From assembly GCA_037176725.1 (NCBI GenBank), contig JAZBRS010000076.1, positions 120,981,001-121,045,000 of the forward strand: a stretch of 64,000 nucleotides of DNA. Direction: 5' to 3'. The stretch is from Posidonia oceanica (Eukaryota; Streptophyta; Magnoliopsida; Alismatales; Posidoniaceae). Positions 48,791-59,763 of this stretch are shown here, piece after piece. A program made the position numbers and the translations under genes. The notes under the pieces were generated by a model. It was not told the DNA's origin, ran no database searches, and saw nothing but the letters and a program-made list of their open reading frames with translations. How positions within the stretch are numbered: the first letter of the stretch is position 1; the number at the start of each line of letters is the position of its first letter.

Positions 48791-51334
48791 GGAAATCCTG
48801 GAGCCTGATCTGAGATCTGCTTGGTCCATGCTGAAGAGCGCTTCGCTGTGGTCGCCTGGGCAGCTCACTTGAGAAGATCCAACGGCTGGATTGGTAGATA
48901 ACGCAGCTTCAAGGCAGAAGGGCCAGAACAGGGGAGAAGAACAGATCTAGGTGTTCAGGAGGTCCTAGGGGTGTGCAAAAGGTCCTCCCAAGTGAAAGGG
49001 AGCTAAAAGTGCTTAGTGTGTGCAAAAGGATGCTAAAATGCAGGACTAAATGGATGCAGAACGCATGCAAAAGCAAGAAAAAGCAAAGAGAAGACACTGG
49101 GAAAAACCAGGATTTCAGAAAGCATTTTGAAAAAGAAAAGGGGCCAAAAATGCAAATTTTCTAGAAACAGGGGGTCCACAGGAAAGGATTTCGAAAACAG
49201 GGGAGGACAGAGGTCTATTTGGCAAAAAACTAGGCTCAGAAAGTTGTTTTGAAAAGAGGGTATGCTTTGAAAAGAGGTTTTGAAGGCAGGAAGGGATCAG
49301 AAAGCAATTTTAAAAAAACTAGGGTCTAAAATGCAAATTTTCCAGAAAACAAGGCTCTAGGGAGTCTGGGAATGCTAGTGGAGGGTCTGCATGCAATTTG
49401 GCAAATATAGGAGCTAGGATTCAACCTAGGGGCAAAATGGTCTTTTCACATGATTTTTTAAAAGATGCAAGGACCTATGTGTGATTTTGAAATTATGCAG
49501 GGGCAAAAATGCAATTTAATATGGAAAACATGCTCTGAAATTACTGACCATGGACTGATATGCAATTTTTTGAAAATGCAGGGTTAAAAATGCAATGCAA
49601 TAAGCTAAAATGTATGCAGCACAGTTACTGTCCATTTAAAATGGACCTATATGCAAAAATAAAAAAACAGAGGGGCAAAAGTGCAATGCAGTATGCAAAA
49701 AACAAAAATAAAAGCTAAGTTCCTACAGTGCATGGACCTACATGCAAAATCAGAAACATGCAGGGACCTAGAATGCAATGCAGTATGGTAAAATGAATGC
49801 AATTAAATTAACTGATTTAAGACAGGACCTATGTGCAAAAATCGAAAGCAGAGGGGCTAAAATGCAAAATATTATAACAGCACAGCACAGTAGCAGGACT
49901 AAAAGGCAAATATAGAAAAGCAAGAATAAGAACTGCAATTTAGCATGGTATCTAATTAAAAACTAAGCAGAATAAATGGCAGGAGGACTGAAACGCAAAA
50001 ATAACAGAACTTAAGGCAGACATGCAATATTTACACCTAAAACTATATAACAAAAGAAATAAGTGAACAGTAGCTCGTCGACGGCGACGAGCACTGTAGC
50101 AGAAAGCTTCCAGAGCTCGTGGCCGCCGACAGGGGAGGCTGAGGATGCGCGGGACTGGCGGAGGGCGTGGCCGGCGACCGTGCGGAGCTCAGGGAACCAA
50201 CCGGGGACCTTCCTGCTGGTCGGAGCGTCCGGAGGAACAGCAGCCGGCGCCGGAGAAGAGACGCTGTCCGGCGAGTCGAGGACGGAGCAGGAGGACCGGA
50301 AAACCTATTCTAAAGGCTGGGGAAGCAAGAGAAGAGGAAGAGGAAGCTAAAGGAAGCAATGGTTACCTTTTTCCGTGCCTGAGATGTCCTCCCGACGTCG
50401 GTGGCTTCAGCAGTCGCCGGTGGAGGCCGTCCAGTCGCTGCGGGCGTCGTCCGCTGCTCGCGAGGGCTGGAGTCGCCTCAGAACGATCCTCCGGAGCTTC
50501 CCAGGTGGTCAGACGTGAGCTGCAAAGACTGGAGGGAAATCCAGCACTTTTGGGTTCTCAGAAAGGAACCGGAGGTGGAAGGGGGGTGTTGCTGCTCGTC
50601 CGGTGAAGTGGAACCCTCCGGGAGGAAGCTGGAGGTCTGGAGAGTGTACTTGGATGACTGGCTTAGGTTTTTGAAGGGTGTGGAGGAAGTTCGAGAGTTG
50701 AGTCGATTTTTGGTCTGAGGTTAGGATAGGTGTTTGTTGTGGAATCTGCAGGCTGTGGGGGATGACTGGGCTTGAGGTCTGGTGTTTTGAGAAGATGGAT
50801 GCTTGGTGAATCTCTGGGTGGAGTTTGGAAGGGAGTCGTGAGCTGTGGCGGAGGGAATTGTGAATGGAGTTAGTTTTGGGTTTCAGTTGGGATTGTAGGT
50901 GGTCCGAGGGTGTTTTGTGTGGTGGAATGGCTGTAGAAAGGTGAAGGAAGATGGCCGGTTGTTGGGTGAGATTGGGGGGACAACTGGGAGAAGAATGGGG
51001 GCTTGAAGTGGGTTTGTTTTGCTGGAAAGGAAGGGGAATGGTTTGCCGTGGATTTCGGAAGGGAAATGAGAGGGATTTGGGTGGGGAATGCTCTGGAATG
51101 GAGGGCTCTCCCCGGGATGCCAAGGTGGCTCTCGAACGCTCTCTTCTACTGCTCTCTTTTTCTGGAAAATGGAGGAGGCAGAGAGGAAGAAGGAGGAAAG
51201 TTGCTCGGGTGGAGGAAGCGGAATGGATTCTGATTCACTAACTGCTGGTGATGGTTTGCTTGTTGCTCGCTCTCACAGGTTGCCAACTGAAGGTCCACTT
51301 CCTCTCCCTTAAAAGATTGAAGGAAGGACGGAGG

Positions 51335-51341
51335 ATTATAT
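51335..51341 (-). promoter_or_regulatory. Candidate TATA box in LTR C
   Basis: The minus strand reads GATATAATCC, at the place equivalent to the TATA-like motif at 45300 in LTR B. Prediction only. Confidence 0.3.
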
Positions 51342-53239
51342 CAAGAGGAGCTGGCTGCTGGCGCGCTGCCGAATTTCAAACTCGTCGGCGGCACTGCAGC
51401 AGACAGGAGACGGCGAGGCGATCGGCATTCAATGCCTCCAGAAAAGAAGCTGAGATAGGAGAGGGCGGCGAGCTGCTGTAGACGATTGGATTGAAGCTTC
51501 GAATTTGAACAATGGAGGGAAGGCTGTTGCTGCAGCTCACGGGAGAATCGGTGGAAAGAAAAAAAAACAGAGGAAGACTGAGGAAGAAGGAGGGTGGAGA
51601 TGGCGGGCCGGACTGTGCTACGGGCCGAAGAAGAAAAATAAAAGAATAAAAAGAAGAAACGGGCCGGAGGGCCCAGTGAAGAAAGGGAAGAAAGAAAAAG
51701 AGACGTAAGAGAGAAAGAGAGGGTAGAATGGGGAAATAAAATAGGTAAAAATAGACTAAAAATAAATAAAAATATTAGAAGAGCTGTGCTGTAGATTAGG
51801 ATTTTAATTAAGATTTTTAATAGTTATTTTGAGTTGATTAATGTGTTTTGGGCTTGATTAGGGTTTTAGGGCTTTGGTTTTGTTTTTAATTGGTTTTCAC
51901 TTGATTAAATGTTTGTTAAACCCTTTTTAAATTGTTTTAAAAATGGTGTTTCCCTCGTTGGACACTTAGAATATTGATTAGGATTTTTTAGGATTTAATT
52001 TCGTAGTAATCAGGGTTGGTTTTGAGTTTTTAAGTTTTGGTCTTCTTAGGGTTTCTTCCTTTTAAGTCTTTTAAGTTATGTTTGGATTTTTATTTATTGG
52101 TTTTTTCTTGAAGTTTTTAGTTGGATTTTTCCGGTTTGATAGGGTGTTTTTTAAGTCTTTCAGATGTGTTTTTCTTTTCTTTTTTAATTAAGTTTTTTAC
52201 TTGTTCTTCTTATGTTTATTAAGTTAAGTCTTTTGCCTTCTTTAATTACTTGTTTTAGTGTTTGATTTTTAATTCTCCCTTTTAGGGTTTGTCTTTTAAT
52301 TCTTCTGATGGGGTTTTTATTTTTGGTGGGTTTTGATTCTATTTTAGCTTTTTCCTTGATTTTTCAGTGTTTTCTTTTGATTTGTTTTGCATTTTTTAGT
52401 TTGCATGTTTGGTTTTCTTTTTAGCTTGCTTTAGTTAAGTTTAAGTTGTTAATTGCTTGTTTAATATTTTTTAATTGTTTTTCTTAGGGTACTGATTTGT
52501 TTGTTTTATGTTTTGAGGTTTTGCAGATTTTTATGGGTTTTTGTGGATTTTTGCAAGAGAGGGAAAAGTAAAAGAGAAGGAGTAAAGAAATGGAAAAAGA
52601 GGGAAATAAAAGGGAAAGAGATAGGTTGGAGGAAAACGATTTTTTAAAATTCAGAAAAAATATTAAAAATAAAGTAAAAATAGGGATAAGATAGAGGAAG
52701 GATAGAATCACAGAGGGGGCCCATAGCCAGACCAGAAAAAGGATAAGAAAGGGATGAAAAGAGAGATGATAATCAGGAGAGTGAGAGGAGAGAGAAAATG
52801 ATAATCCCTGAGAGAGAAAAGGATAATTTGGGTGAAAGAGGGTCTTAATGGTCTTGGAATGGGGTGAGAATGGGTGAGTGGGTAGTCTAGGGTTTGAAGT
52901 GTTGGGCCTGAGGTTTTGGTCTGATTCTAAGGAGGTTTTGGAGGGGTTTCAAGGTGTAGAAGAAGGGCAGTTTCACCTAGGTTTTCTATGGTTTTTGGGA
53001 ATGGGTTAGGTTTGGAAATTTCTAGGTTTTTAGGTAGGCTTGTTGAGTGGATAGTGGTGGGTTTTCCTATGGATTTTGGTTAGGTTTTGAGGTTGGGAAG
53101 GGGGGTAAAGGTTTGGGTCAAAACAGGCTGATTTTGAAGGGTAGAGAGGAGGATTAGGGTTAGGGTTTGGTTGGGGTTTGATCTAGCAATCATCAAGAGG
53201 GCTCCAAGGGTCCAAGCCTACCAAGATGGGGTGTCAACA

Positions 53240-53244
53240 AGTTA
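53240..53244. other. Target-site duplication AGTTA, right side of solo LTR C
   Basis: Exact match to 47434-47438. Confidence 0.85.
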
Positions 53245-53557
53245 TAAGAAAATGCTGATGCTGTGCAAGTGATACTAATGATGCTAAAGTAATATGCAGT
53301 GCTAGCTAAGAAAGTGCTGAGATGATGCAGAAAAAATGATAAAAAGGCGCGACGTGGTGCGAATATCTGGCAGGGAGGCCAGACTTGCACGACAAAGCGA
53401 AGGAAAATCGGGTGCAGCTGGTCCCCGCCCGGGGAGCAAGCTAGCAGAGAGAAGAGAAAGGGGCGCGAGGGGAGAGAGGCCAACTCTCCTATCGCAGAAA
53501 GGGGGTGCGTGACTTTGTCTTCCTGGGACAAGGTCACGCCGAAAAGGAAAAAAAAAT
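53245..53557 (-). other. Element B 3' UTR segment with a 13-bp hairpin
   Basis: No reading frame. GCGTGACTTTGTC (53507-53519) pairs with GACAAGGTCACGC (53527-53539) over 13 positions, with one T-G wobble and a 7-nt loop. Confidence 0.55.
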
Positions 53558-54178
53558 GATAAGGTGACGGGCTTATCGTCCGGATAGTTTACGGTCCTAT
53601 CAACCGGGAGTGACAGTTTACGGTCCTGTCAACCGGAGGCAGTTGTGAGTGATAGTTACTGGATATCAGCCGTATAACATGGTTGTGGGATAGTTTACAG
53701 TCCTATCAACTGGCGGATAGTTTACAGACCTATCAACTGGTGGATAGTTTACAGACCTATCAACTGGCGGATAGTTTACAGACCTATCAACTGGAAGCCA
53801 CAAACCATGAGTGATAGTTACTGGATATCAGCCGTATAACGCAATGCTGGATAGTTTACAGTCTATCATCTGGAGCGACAGTTTACGGTCCTGTCAACCG
53901 GCGGATTGTTTACAGACCTATCAACTGGAGGATAGTTTACAGTCCTATCAACTGGAAACGGCATTGCAAGGGATAGTTACTAGATGTCAGCCGTATAACA
54001 TGATTGCACGTGGTAGTTTACAGTCCTACCAACTGGCGGATAGTTTACAGACCTATCAACTGGAGCGACAGTTTACGGTCCTGTCAACCGGCGGATAGTT
54101 TACAGACCTATCAACTGGAAACGCGCAATGATGAGGGATAGTTACTGGATATCAGCCGTATAACACAACTGCGGGCCG
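53558..54178. repeat. Tandem hairpin repeats with compensatory stem changes, element B 3' UTR
   Basis: Units of about 27-29 bp have the form stem-TTTACAG/GGACC-stem. Stems seen are GATAAG/CTTATC (53558-53577), GATAG/CTATC (53583-53601 and many more), GACAG/CTGTC (53612-53630 and others) and GGTAG/CTACC (54012-54030). They are interspersed with GATAGTTACTGGATATC units ending in GCCGTATAAC. Confidence 0.85.
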
Positions 54179-54196
54179 ACCATGGATCGACCAAAA

Positions 54197-54391
54197 GATA
54201 GTTTAGGAATATCAGCCTGAGATAGTTTCGGATATCAGCCTAGCACGAGTGATTGATAGATGATAGTTTAGGAATATCAGCCTGAGATAGTTCCGGATAT
54301 CAGCCTAGCACGAGTGATTGATAGATGATAGTTTAGGAATATCAGCCTGAGATAGTTTCGGATATCAGCCTAGCACGAGTGATTGATTGAT
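54197..54391. repeat. 65-bp direct repeat, three copies
   Basis: Units start at 54197, 54262 and 54327. Each contains GATAGTTTAGGAATATC and GATAGTTTCGGATATC, both GATA...TATC hairpins. The middle copy has TTCCGG in place of TTTCGG. Confidence 0.85.
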
Positions 54392-54409
54392 TGATAAGAG
54401 GGGGCAAGA

Positions 54410-54960
54410 TCATGATGAGAATGATAAGATATCGGACTTATCGGCCGGCAAAGAGGGGATGAGATAATGATGAGAAGTTGATCTAAAGAGGGGGATGAGA
54501 TCATGATGAGAAATTAAGCTAAAGAGGGGGATGAGATCATGATGAGAAATTAAGCTAAAGAGGGGGATGAGATCATGATGAGAAATTAAGCTAAAGAGGG
54601 GGATGAGATCATGATGAGAAATTAAGCTAAAGAGGGGGATGAGATCATGATGAGAAGCTAAGCTAAAGAGGGGGATGAGATCATGATGAGAAATTAAGCT
54701 AAAGAGGGGGATGAGATCATGATGAGAAGTTAAGCTAAAGAGGGGGATGAGATCATGATGAGAAGTTGAGCTAAAGAGGGGGATGAGATCATGATGAGAA
54801 ATTAAGCTAAAGAGGGGGATGATATCATGATGAGAAGTGTTGATTGATAAGATATCGGACTTATCGGCCGGCAAAGAGGGGATGGGGGAATGATGAGAAT
54901 GATAAGATATCGGACTTATCGGCCGGCAAAGAAGGGGTAAGGGAATGATGAGAAGAAATC
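54410..54960. repeat. 36-bp direct repeat (about 10 copies) flanked by GATAAG...CTTATC hairpins
   Basis: From about 54483 to 54841 the unit CTAAAGAGGGGGATGAGATC plus ATGATGAGAAATTAAG repeats every 36 bp. It is flanked at about 54424, 54846 and 54901 by GATAAGATATCGGACTTATC hairpins. Because 36 is a multiple of 3, a spurious minus-strand frame with a 12-residue repeat arises. Confidence 0.85.
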
Positions 54961-55920
54961 ATCCCATGACGCCAGGAACGTCATGGGGGAAAGAGGGAAA
55001 GAATGATACCAAGGGGCGATCAAAAGATGCCCCTGGTGTCGGGATGACACCAGGGGTTGGCCAGCACGTCCTTGGCATCGAAAGCAGAGAGTGATGACAA
55101 GAATGTATTGCTTGTCAGACGAGTAGTTTGGGGTACCAGCCCGCAAGGGACTCAGCTGCGGGTGATCAGCTGGGGACTCAGCTAGGGATGACCAGTCGAG
55201 AAGAGTGTCAGGTTGACGGACCTTTCGCTGAGCAGTTTGGGGTGCCAGCCCGCAGAGATAATGATCCAGTTGGGGGCGACCAACTGGGGACTCGACTGGG
55301 AATGACCAGCCGAGAAGAGTGTCAGGTTGACGGACCTTTCGCCGAGCAGTTTGGGGTGCCAGCCCGCAGAGATAATGATCCAGCTGGGGGCGACCAACTG
55401 GGGACTCGACTGGGGATGACCAGCCGAGGAGAGTGTCAGGTTGACGGACCTTTCGCCGAGCAGTTTGGGGTGCCAGCCCGCAGAGAACTCAGCTGGGGAT
55501 GATCAGCTGGGGATGATACCACAGGGCGGCCGAAAGATGCCCCTGGTATCCGGATGATACCAGGGGATGGCCGATGCGCCCCTGGCATCAGGATGCAAAG
55601 ATGGATAAGTGAGTGGATGGATGATAGGTTGACGAACCCATTGCCGAGCAGTTTGGGGTGCCAGCCCGCAAGGGACTCAGCTGAGGATGAACAGCTGAGG
55701 AGGATGACAGGTTGACGGACCTTTCGACGGGCAGTTTCGGGTGCTAGCCCGCAAGGGACTCAGCTGAGGATGAACATCTGAGGAGGATGACAGGTTGACG
55801 GACCTTTCGCCGGGCAGTTTGGGGTGCCAGCCCGCAGAGGACAGTGGTCCAGCCGGGGATGACCAGCTGGGGATGCTGGACGGCAGAGCTTGGTGTCGCG
55901 GGCCTGCAGATGCTCTAGGC
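54961..55920. repeat. Long-stem hairpins and about 120-bp tandem repeats, element B 3' UTR
   Basis: CCCCTGGTGTC/GACACCAGGGG (55030-55056) and CCCCTGGTATC/GATACCAGGGG (55540-55566) are two 11-bp stems with paired differences. Between about 55200 and 55500 a unit of about 120 bp, with GTGTCAGGTTGACGGACC and GCAGTTTGGGGTGCCAGCCC, occurs three times. Shorter versions follow to about 55860. The whole set resembles 176-620 of element A. Confidence 0.8.
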
Positions 55921-56171
55921 TCCGGATTGGGTGCTGAGGACTTCGCCGCGTTGGGATGTCTGCAAGTCTGATTAGAGGGCCCAAGATAATGATGATGATG
56001 ATATGCAATGCAGCAAAGAGTCTTGATGTGCAAGCAGAAAGCAGAAACAGTTTCCATTGATATGATCTTGATAAGTACAATGCTTGTGGCAGGCCAGAAA
56101 TGTACAGTACAATTTGAAAGAAGACCACATGATGGTCGCACAAGGGCCTAGTCAACCCGGGCCTTCTTTGG
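55921..56171 (-). other. Spacer between hairpin repeats and DUF7745 ORF
   Basis: No gene or repeat recognised. It contains an ATGATGATGATG run near 55990. Confidence 0.4.
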
Positions 56172-57371
56172 CTACCAGGAGTCGGAGAATAGGGGGCCGC
56201 CTGGCGGAATTTCAGTGATTGGCCAGAGCTGTCGGACTTCGACTTCATAACCAGGAGTGCATCCAGTACCTCTCACAGCTGCAACGTCTGTAGGTTGGAC
56301 CCCGTACTGCATCAGACTAGCGAGCTTCTTGGTCGGGGCAGTGGTGCTGAGAGGATAAGTCTGTAGAAGCTCGGGCGCTGTACTGTCAATGAAGGCGCCC
56401 TGCTGGAAGCCGAACTGGCGCATGACCCTGATTGGATGGTACTCTACGCCTGCTGTGAAGCCTGGAAGAATGATCAGCCGCGTGTCACGCGCGCTGAAGA
56501 AGATTGTGAATGGCTCTACTTCAAAGGGAACGATGCGCCAGGTCACAGCGTCATCAGTCAGTGCTGACAGTCTTTCGTACTCTTCTTTGACGCTCTTGTC
56601 TGCTTTGGTTCGGGTGCTACTGCAGTAGGCTTCGAAGGCGTGCACTTGAGGGCGCAGGAAGTTCATCTCTAAGTGCGCGGTCAGCCAGACTTGTATGAGT
56701 GCCCCGCAACCGTGGAAGTGGCGGCAGCGATGAGAAATGCGGTCCAGCCCGCGATAAGTCTCTGCCAAGACGACTGGTGCCAGGTCTATGTGCTGGGTCA
56801 CCACAGCTAGTGCAATTTCTGCGACCTCGATGGCCACTGTCAGTCGGCCATGAGTAAAGATTAGTTCGCCCAGAAAGCGGATGACGAATCCTCGGAGCCA
56901 CAGCTCATCTCCGAGGTCAGCGCGCTTGTTCAAGATATCATCAAAGTATGCAAGGCGAAGCATAGGCTCTGGTCCACTGGTGCAGATCAGGTTCTGTTGG
57001 CAGGCTTGAGTGGAGAGCCTAGTCAGTTGGTTCAGGACCCGGAGATATCCGTCGCGCCTCATGAAAACAGGCGGCCCTAAGATCTTTGAAAAGCCGCATA
57101 TCTGACGCACCTCTTCCAGTGTAGGTGTCAGCTCAGTTTTGTTGAAACGGAAGACATGGTGCGCCGGCTTCTAGAATCTCGCAGCGGCACACAGAAGGTG
57201 GCGGCTGACCTCCACATCAGCAGCCTTTAGCAGCTTGGTTGGTATGCCCCACAGGCGCAACTTTTCACAGTCTACTTGAGTGAGCCTGCCGATCCATTCT
57301 CGCAGGGTTTCCGAGCAATGTGCGGGAGTCAGCAGAGTAGGAAAACCCATTATACTGGTTGCAGAAGACAA
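56172..57371 (-). pseudogene. Captured DUF7745 (plant-mobile-domain-like) ORF with one nonsense mutation
   Basis: About 400 codons run in one frame, interrupted by a single TAG at 57171-57173. The only in-frame ATG near the start is at 57350, and the frame is open back to about 57408, so the start is uncertain. Landmarks in order are LRLWGIPTKLLKAADVEVSRHLL, then AARF-stop-KPAHHVFRFNKTELTPTLEE, then GDELWLRGFVIRFLG, VVLAETYRGLDRI, FHGCGALIQVWLTAHL and ITEIPPGGPLF. This layout matches DUF7745 proteins, which are related to the plant mobile domain / aminotransferase-like family and often found in plant LTR elements. Its function is unknown. The stop replaces the tryptophan usual in the FWDP-type motif (TGG to TAG). 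On the other strand that is CAG to TAG, a C-to-T change in a plant CHG methylation context. It lies 3' of integrase in the same orientation. Confidence 0.75.
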
Positions 57372-58825
57372 GCTGATTACTGCAAGGTTTGAAGGTACCT
57401 GTTATCAATAAACAGTCAGATCTCGCAGGTATATAATCACTGACAGTAAGCAGAAACTGAGACTGAAAATGTAGTTCCAATATGCATCTAGGCAAAGTGA
57501 TAACAGAACATAGCAATTGAGCGCTGATAAGTAGGGGGATTCTGCAACAGCCTTGCGGACATGGGGGCGAAGGTTGGTAGGAAATCTGGACTAGCGCAGC
57601 TTGAGTGTCGTCGATGTGCCTCTGCTGGGGAGAAGTACTGCCTCAGGGCCTGAGCGTGTTGCAGAGCGGAGAGATTGGCGGAAGGGGAAAGGAAAGAAAG
57701 AAGATGCATGAATGCAAGATGCTAGTGATTTGCTTATGAGGATGAATATTATTGGATGAATAAGTATGTTTGAATGGCTGGGTATGCTTGGGTGGATGCT
57801 TGAGTGCCCTCAGCGTACGGAGTGCTTTGGTGCCTGCCGCAGAGGAAGGGAGTGGTCCTTGACTCACTGGGCCCTACTCAGACTCTCGGCTTATTGGTGG
57901 CGCTCCGGAACAGGTTGTTGGCATTATACAGGTGGTGATATGGTGAGGACAGGCTACTGGCTGCACTCTCAGGACCTACACCTATTCTTTCAGCTCTCTT
58001 TTTTTTTTTGAAAGGTTTCTCCCTCATAGGTATGCAGTCTTTCTCTGCCCTAGCTAGGAGAAGGTATGTGTTTGCTCTTGGGAGGATGTGGTAGACCCCT
58101 TTTTTCAGGCTTGACATGCTGGGGATCTCTAGTAAAGTATGGGGGATAACGGTGCCTGTGTTTTTGGGCTACCTTTGCCTTTTTCTTCTTCTCTTTTTTT
58201 TGTTTTGCTTGCTTTTCTCCTTTTTGTTTTTGTTTTTGTTCTGTCTCCTTTTTCCCTTTTTTTTTTTGCTTGATCTTTTTCCTCTTTTTTTTTTTCAGGC
58301 TTTTGCTATCCCCATTCTGGTGGCAAAAGAAGGGTGCTTGAATTGTAATGGATTTAGGCTTTGGGTCTGCTATGTGATGGGTAGAAGGAGCAGGGTTAGA
58401 CTGCACACCCCTATCTCTAGGGCCGGCTTCTGTCTTCGTTTTCTGTTCCTTGGAGGTGCCCAAACCTAGATGTCTATTCTCACTTTTTTCAAGCTCACAA
58501 CCTAACATTTTTTTTCCCTCAGAGGTGTATGTCCTTGCGAGATTGGGCAGTTCGCCTGTCCTTATTGGTGGTGGCTCCCTCACTCGCTAAGACATCTAAG
58601 TAGTGCCAGGTGAGGTAGGGTGACTCTTTCCAGAGCAGGCAAGCACTTCCGGTTGTCATCACCGGGCAGAAGATGCGATGTTTGAGAGGATGACGATGAT
58701 AATTTGAAAAGAAAGAATGCAAGAGTTGAAAGGATGACGATGATGATTTGAAGTAGAGTTGAAGCAAGAAGACGAGAATGCAAGTGCAGGTGGGAGAAGG
58801 GCATCTGCAACAGGGCTGCTTTCGG
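57372..58825 (-). other. Non-coding stretch between DUF7745 ORF and integrase
   Basis: No reading frame with recognisable homology. The part from about 58170 to 58300 is a long T-rich, TTTTG/TTTTC run on the plus strand. The Lys-rich minus-strand frame across it is low-complexity. Confidence 0.5.
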
Positions 58826-59735
58826 CTACTGATAGTATTTCTTCAGATAGCAGAGGTTGACGGGCTCAGACTGCTCGACCTGGTCCATATCCTCAAGGGT
58901 TACAGCGCCTCCCGAAAAGATCTGCTTGACCACAAAGGGGCCACGCCAATTGGGTCGGAATTTCCCTCGACCGTCAGGCAAATGAATGGCGCGCAAGATA
59001 AGGTCCCCTAGCTGGAAGCTTCTGGGCTGGACCTTCTTCAAGAATGCTCTGGCCATCCGCTTCTGATAGCAGCGAGCGTTGTGCATGGCTTGCAATCTGT
59101 GCTCATCAATTAAGTTCAGTTGGACGCAGCGGTTTTCGACCCATTCTGCTCCTTCCAACTCAGCTTCCCGCAGGATCCGCAGAGAGGGGATTTCCACTTC
59201 AACAGGTAACACCGCATCCATGCCGTACACCAGAGAGTATGGGGTGGCTCCTGTAGAGGTCCGGATTGATGTCCTGTATGCCCAGAGTGCGTACGGGAGC
59301 TTGTCGTGCCAATCCTTGTGGATTTCTGCCATTTTCTTCAGGATCTTGACAATGTTCTTGTTTGCAGATTCCACTGCTCCATTCATCTGAGGCCGATAGG
59401 GCGAGGATCGATGGTGCTTGATCTTGAGACTTTGTAGGTATTCTTCGATCCTTTTGGCAATGAAGTTTGAGCCGTTATCAGAGATGACAGAGTGCAGGAC
59501 CCCATATCGGGCAACAATATTGTTTCTGATAAATTTTTCTATTGCCGCAGCAGTGACTGTCCTGTAAGAGGCTGCTTCCACCCACTTGGTAAAGTAATCG
59601 ATCGCTACCGGAATGTAACGATGACCATTTGAAGCAGCAGGGTGGATGGCGCCAATGACATCGATCCCCCAGGTGGAGAAAGGCCATGGCGAAGACATGT
59701 TGTGCAGCTGATGTGGAGGGGCCTTGATGATTCTG
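58826..59735 (-). pseudogene. int: Integrase of element B: intact DDE core and C-terminus, N-terminal zinc finger lost
   Basis: The enzyme inserts retrotransposon cDNA into the genome. The frame opens upstream of the first Met (59698) with IIKAPPHQLHNMSSPWPF, the usual lead-in to the core. The catalytic residues, counting from that Met, are D13 (TWGIDVIG), D74 (ISDNGSNF) and E110 (NGAVESANK). The 35-residue D-E spacing is typical. DYFTKWVEA and PYRPQMNG are typical of Ty3/gypsy. The C-terminus has FRPNWRGPFVV (GPY/F-type) and ends KKYYQ with no chromodomain, which fits Tat rather than chromoviruses. The HHCC zinc finger that should precede the core is absent. Instead the frame meets unrelated sequence near 59740, at the edge of a deletion that also removed RT and RNase H. 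Confidence 0.85.
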
Positions 59736-59763
59736 CTACTGAAATTGCCGACTGTTCTGCTGC

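Larger units (their letters stand above)
47439..53239 (-). mobile_element. LTR C: solo LTR (5801 bp) nested in element B
   Basis: It has complete TG...CA ends, a perfect 5-bp target duplication, no PBS on its left and no polypurine tract on its right. It is therefore a solo LTR left by recombination between the two LTRs of a full element that had inserted into element B. It is closer to LTR B than to LTR A. The first 100 bp differ from LTR B at roughly 14 positions by eye, so B and C are not recent sister copies. It contains the GGCAC minisatellite, the GTATGT donor and the ATATAA motif. Confidence 0.9.

Noticed and set aside
54410..54874. 154-codon minus-strand frame with 12-residue repeats, and the CRISPR-like look of this array
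   Set aside because: The 36-bp units are direct repeats without unique spacers, in a plant retrotransposon 3' UTR. The open frame is due to the period being a multiple of 3.
58050..58583. 177-codon Lys-rich minus-strand frame
   Set aside because: Its basic core is translated from a T-rich low-complexity run and no domain is visible.
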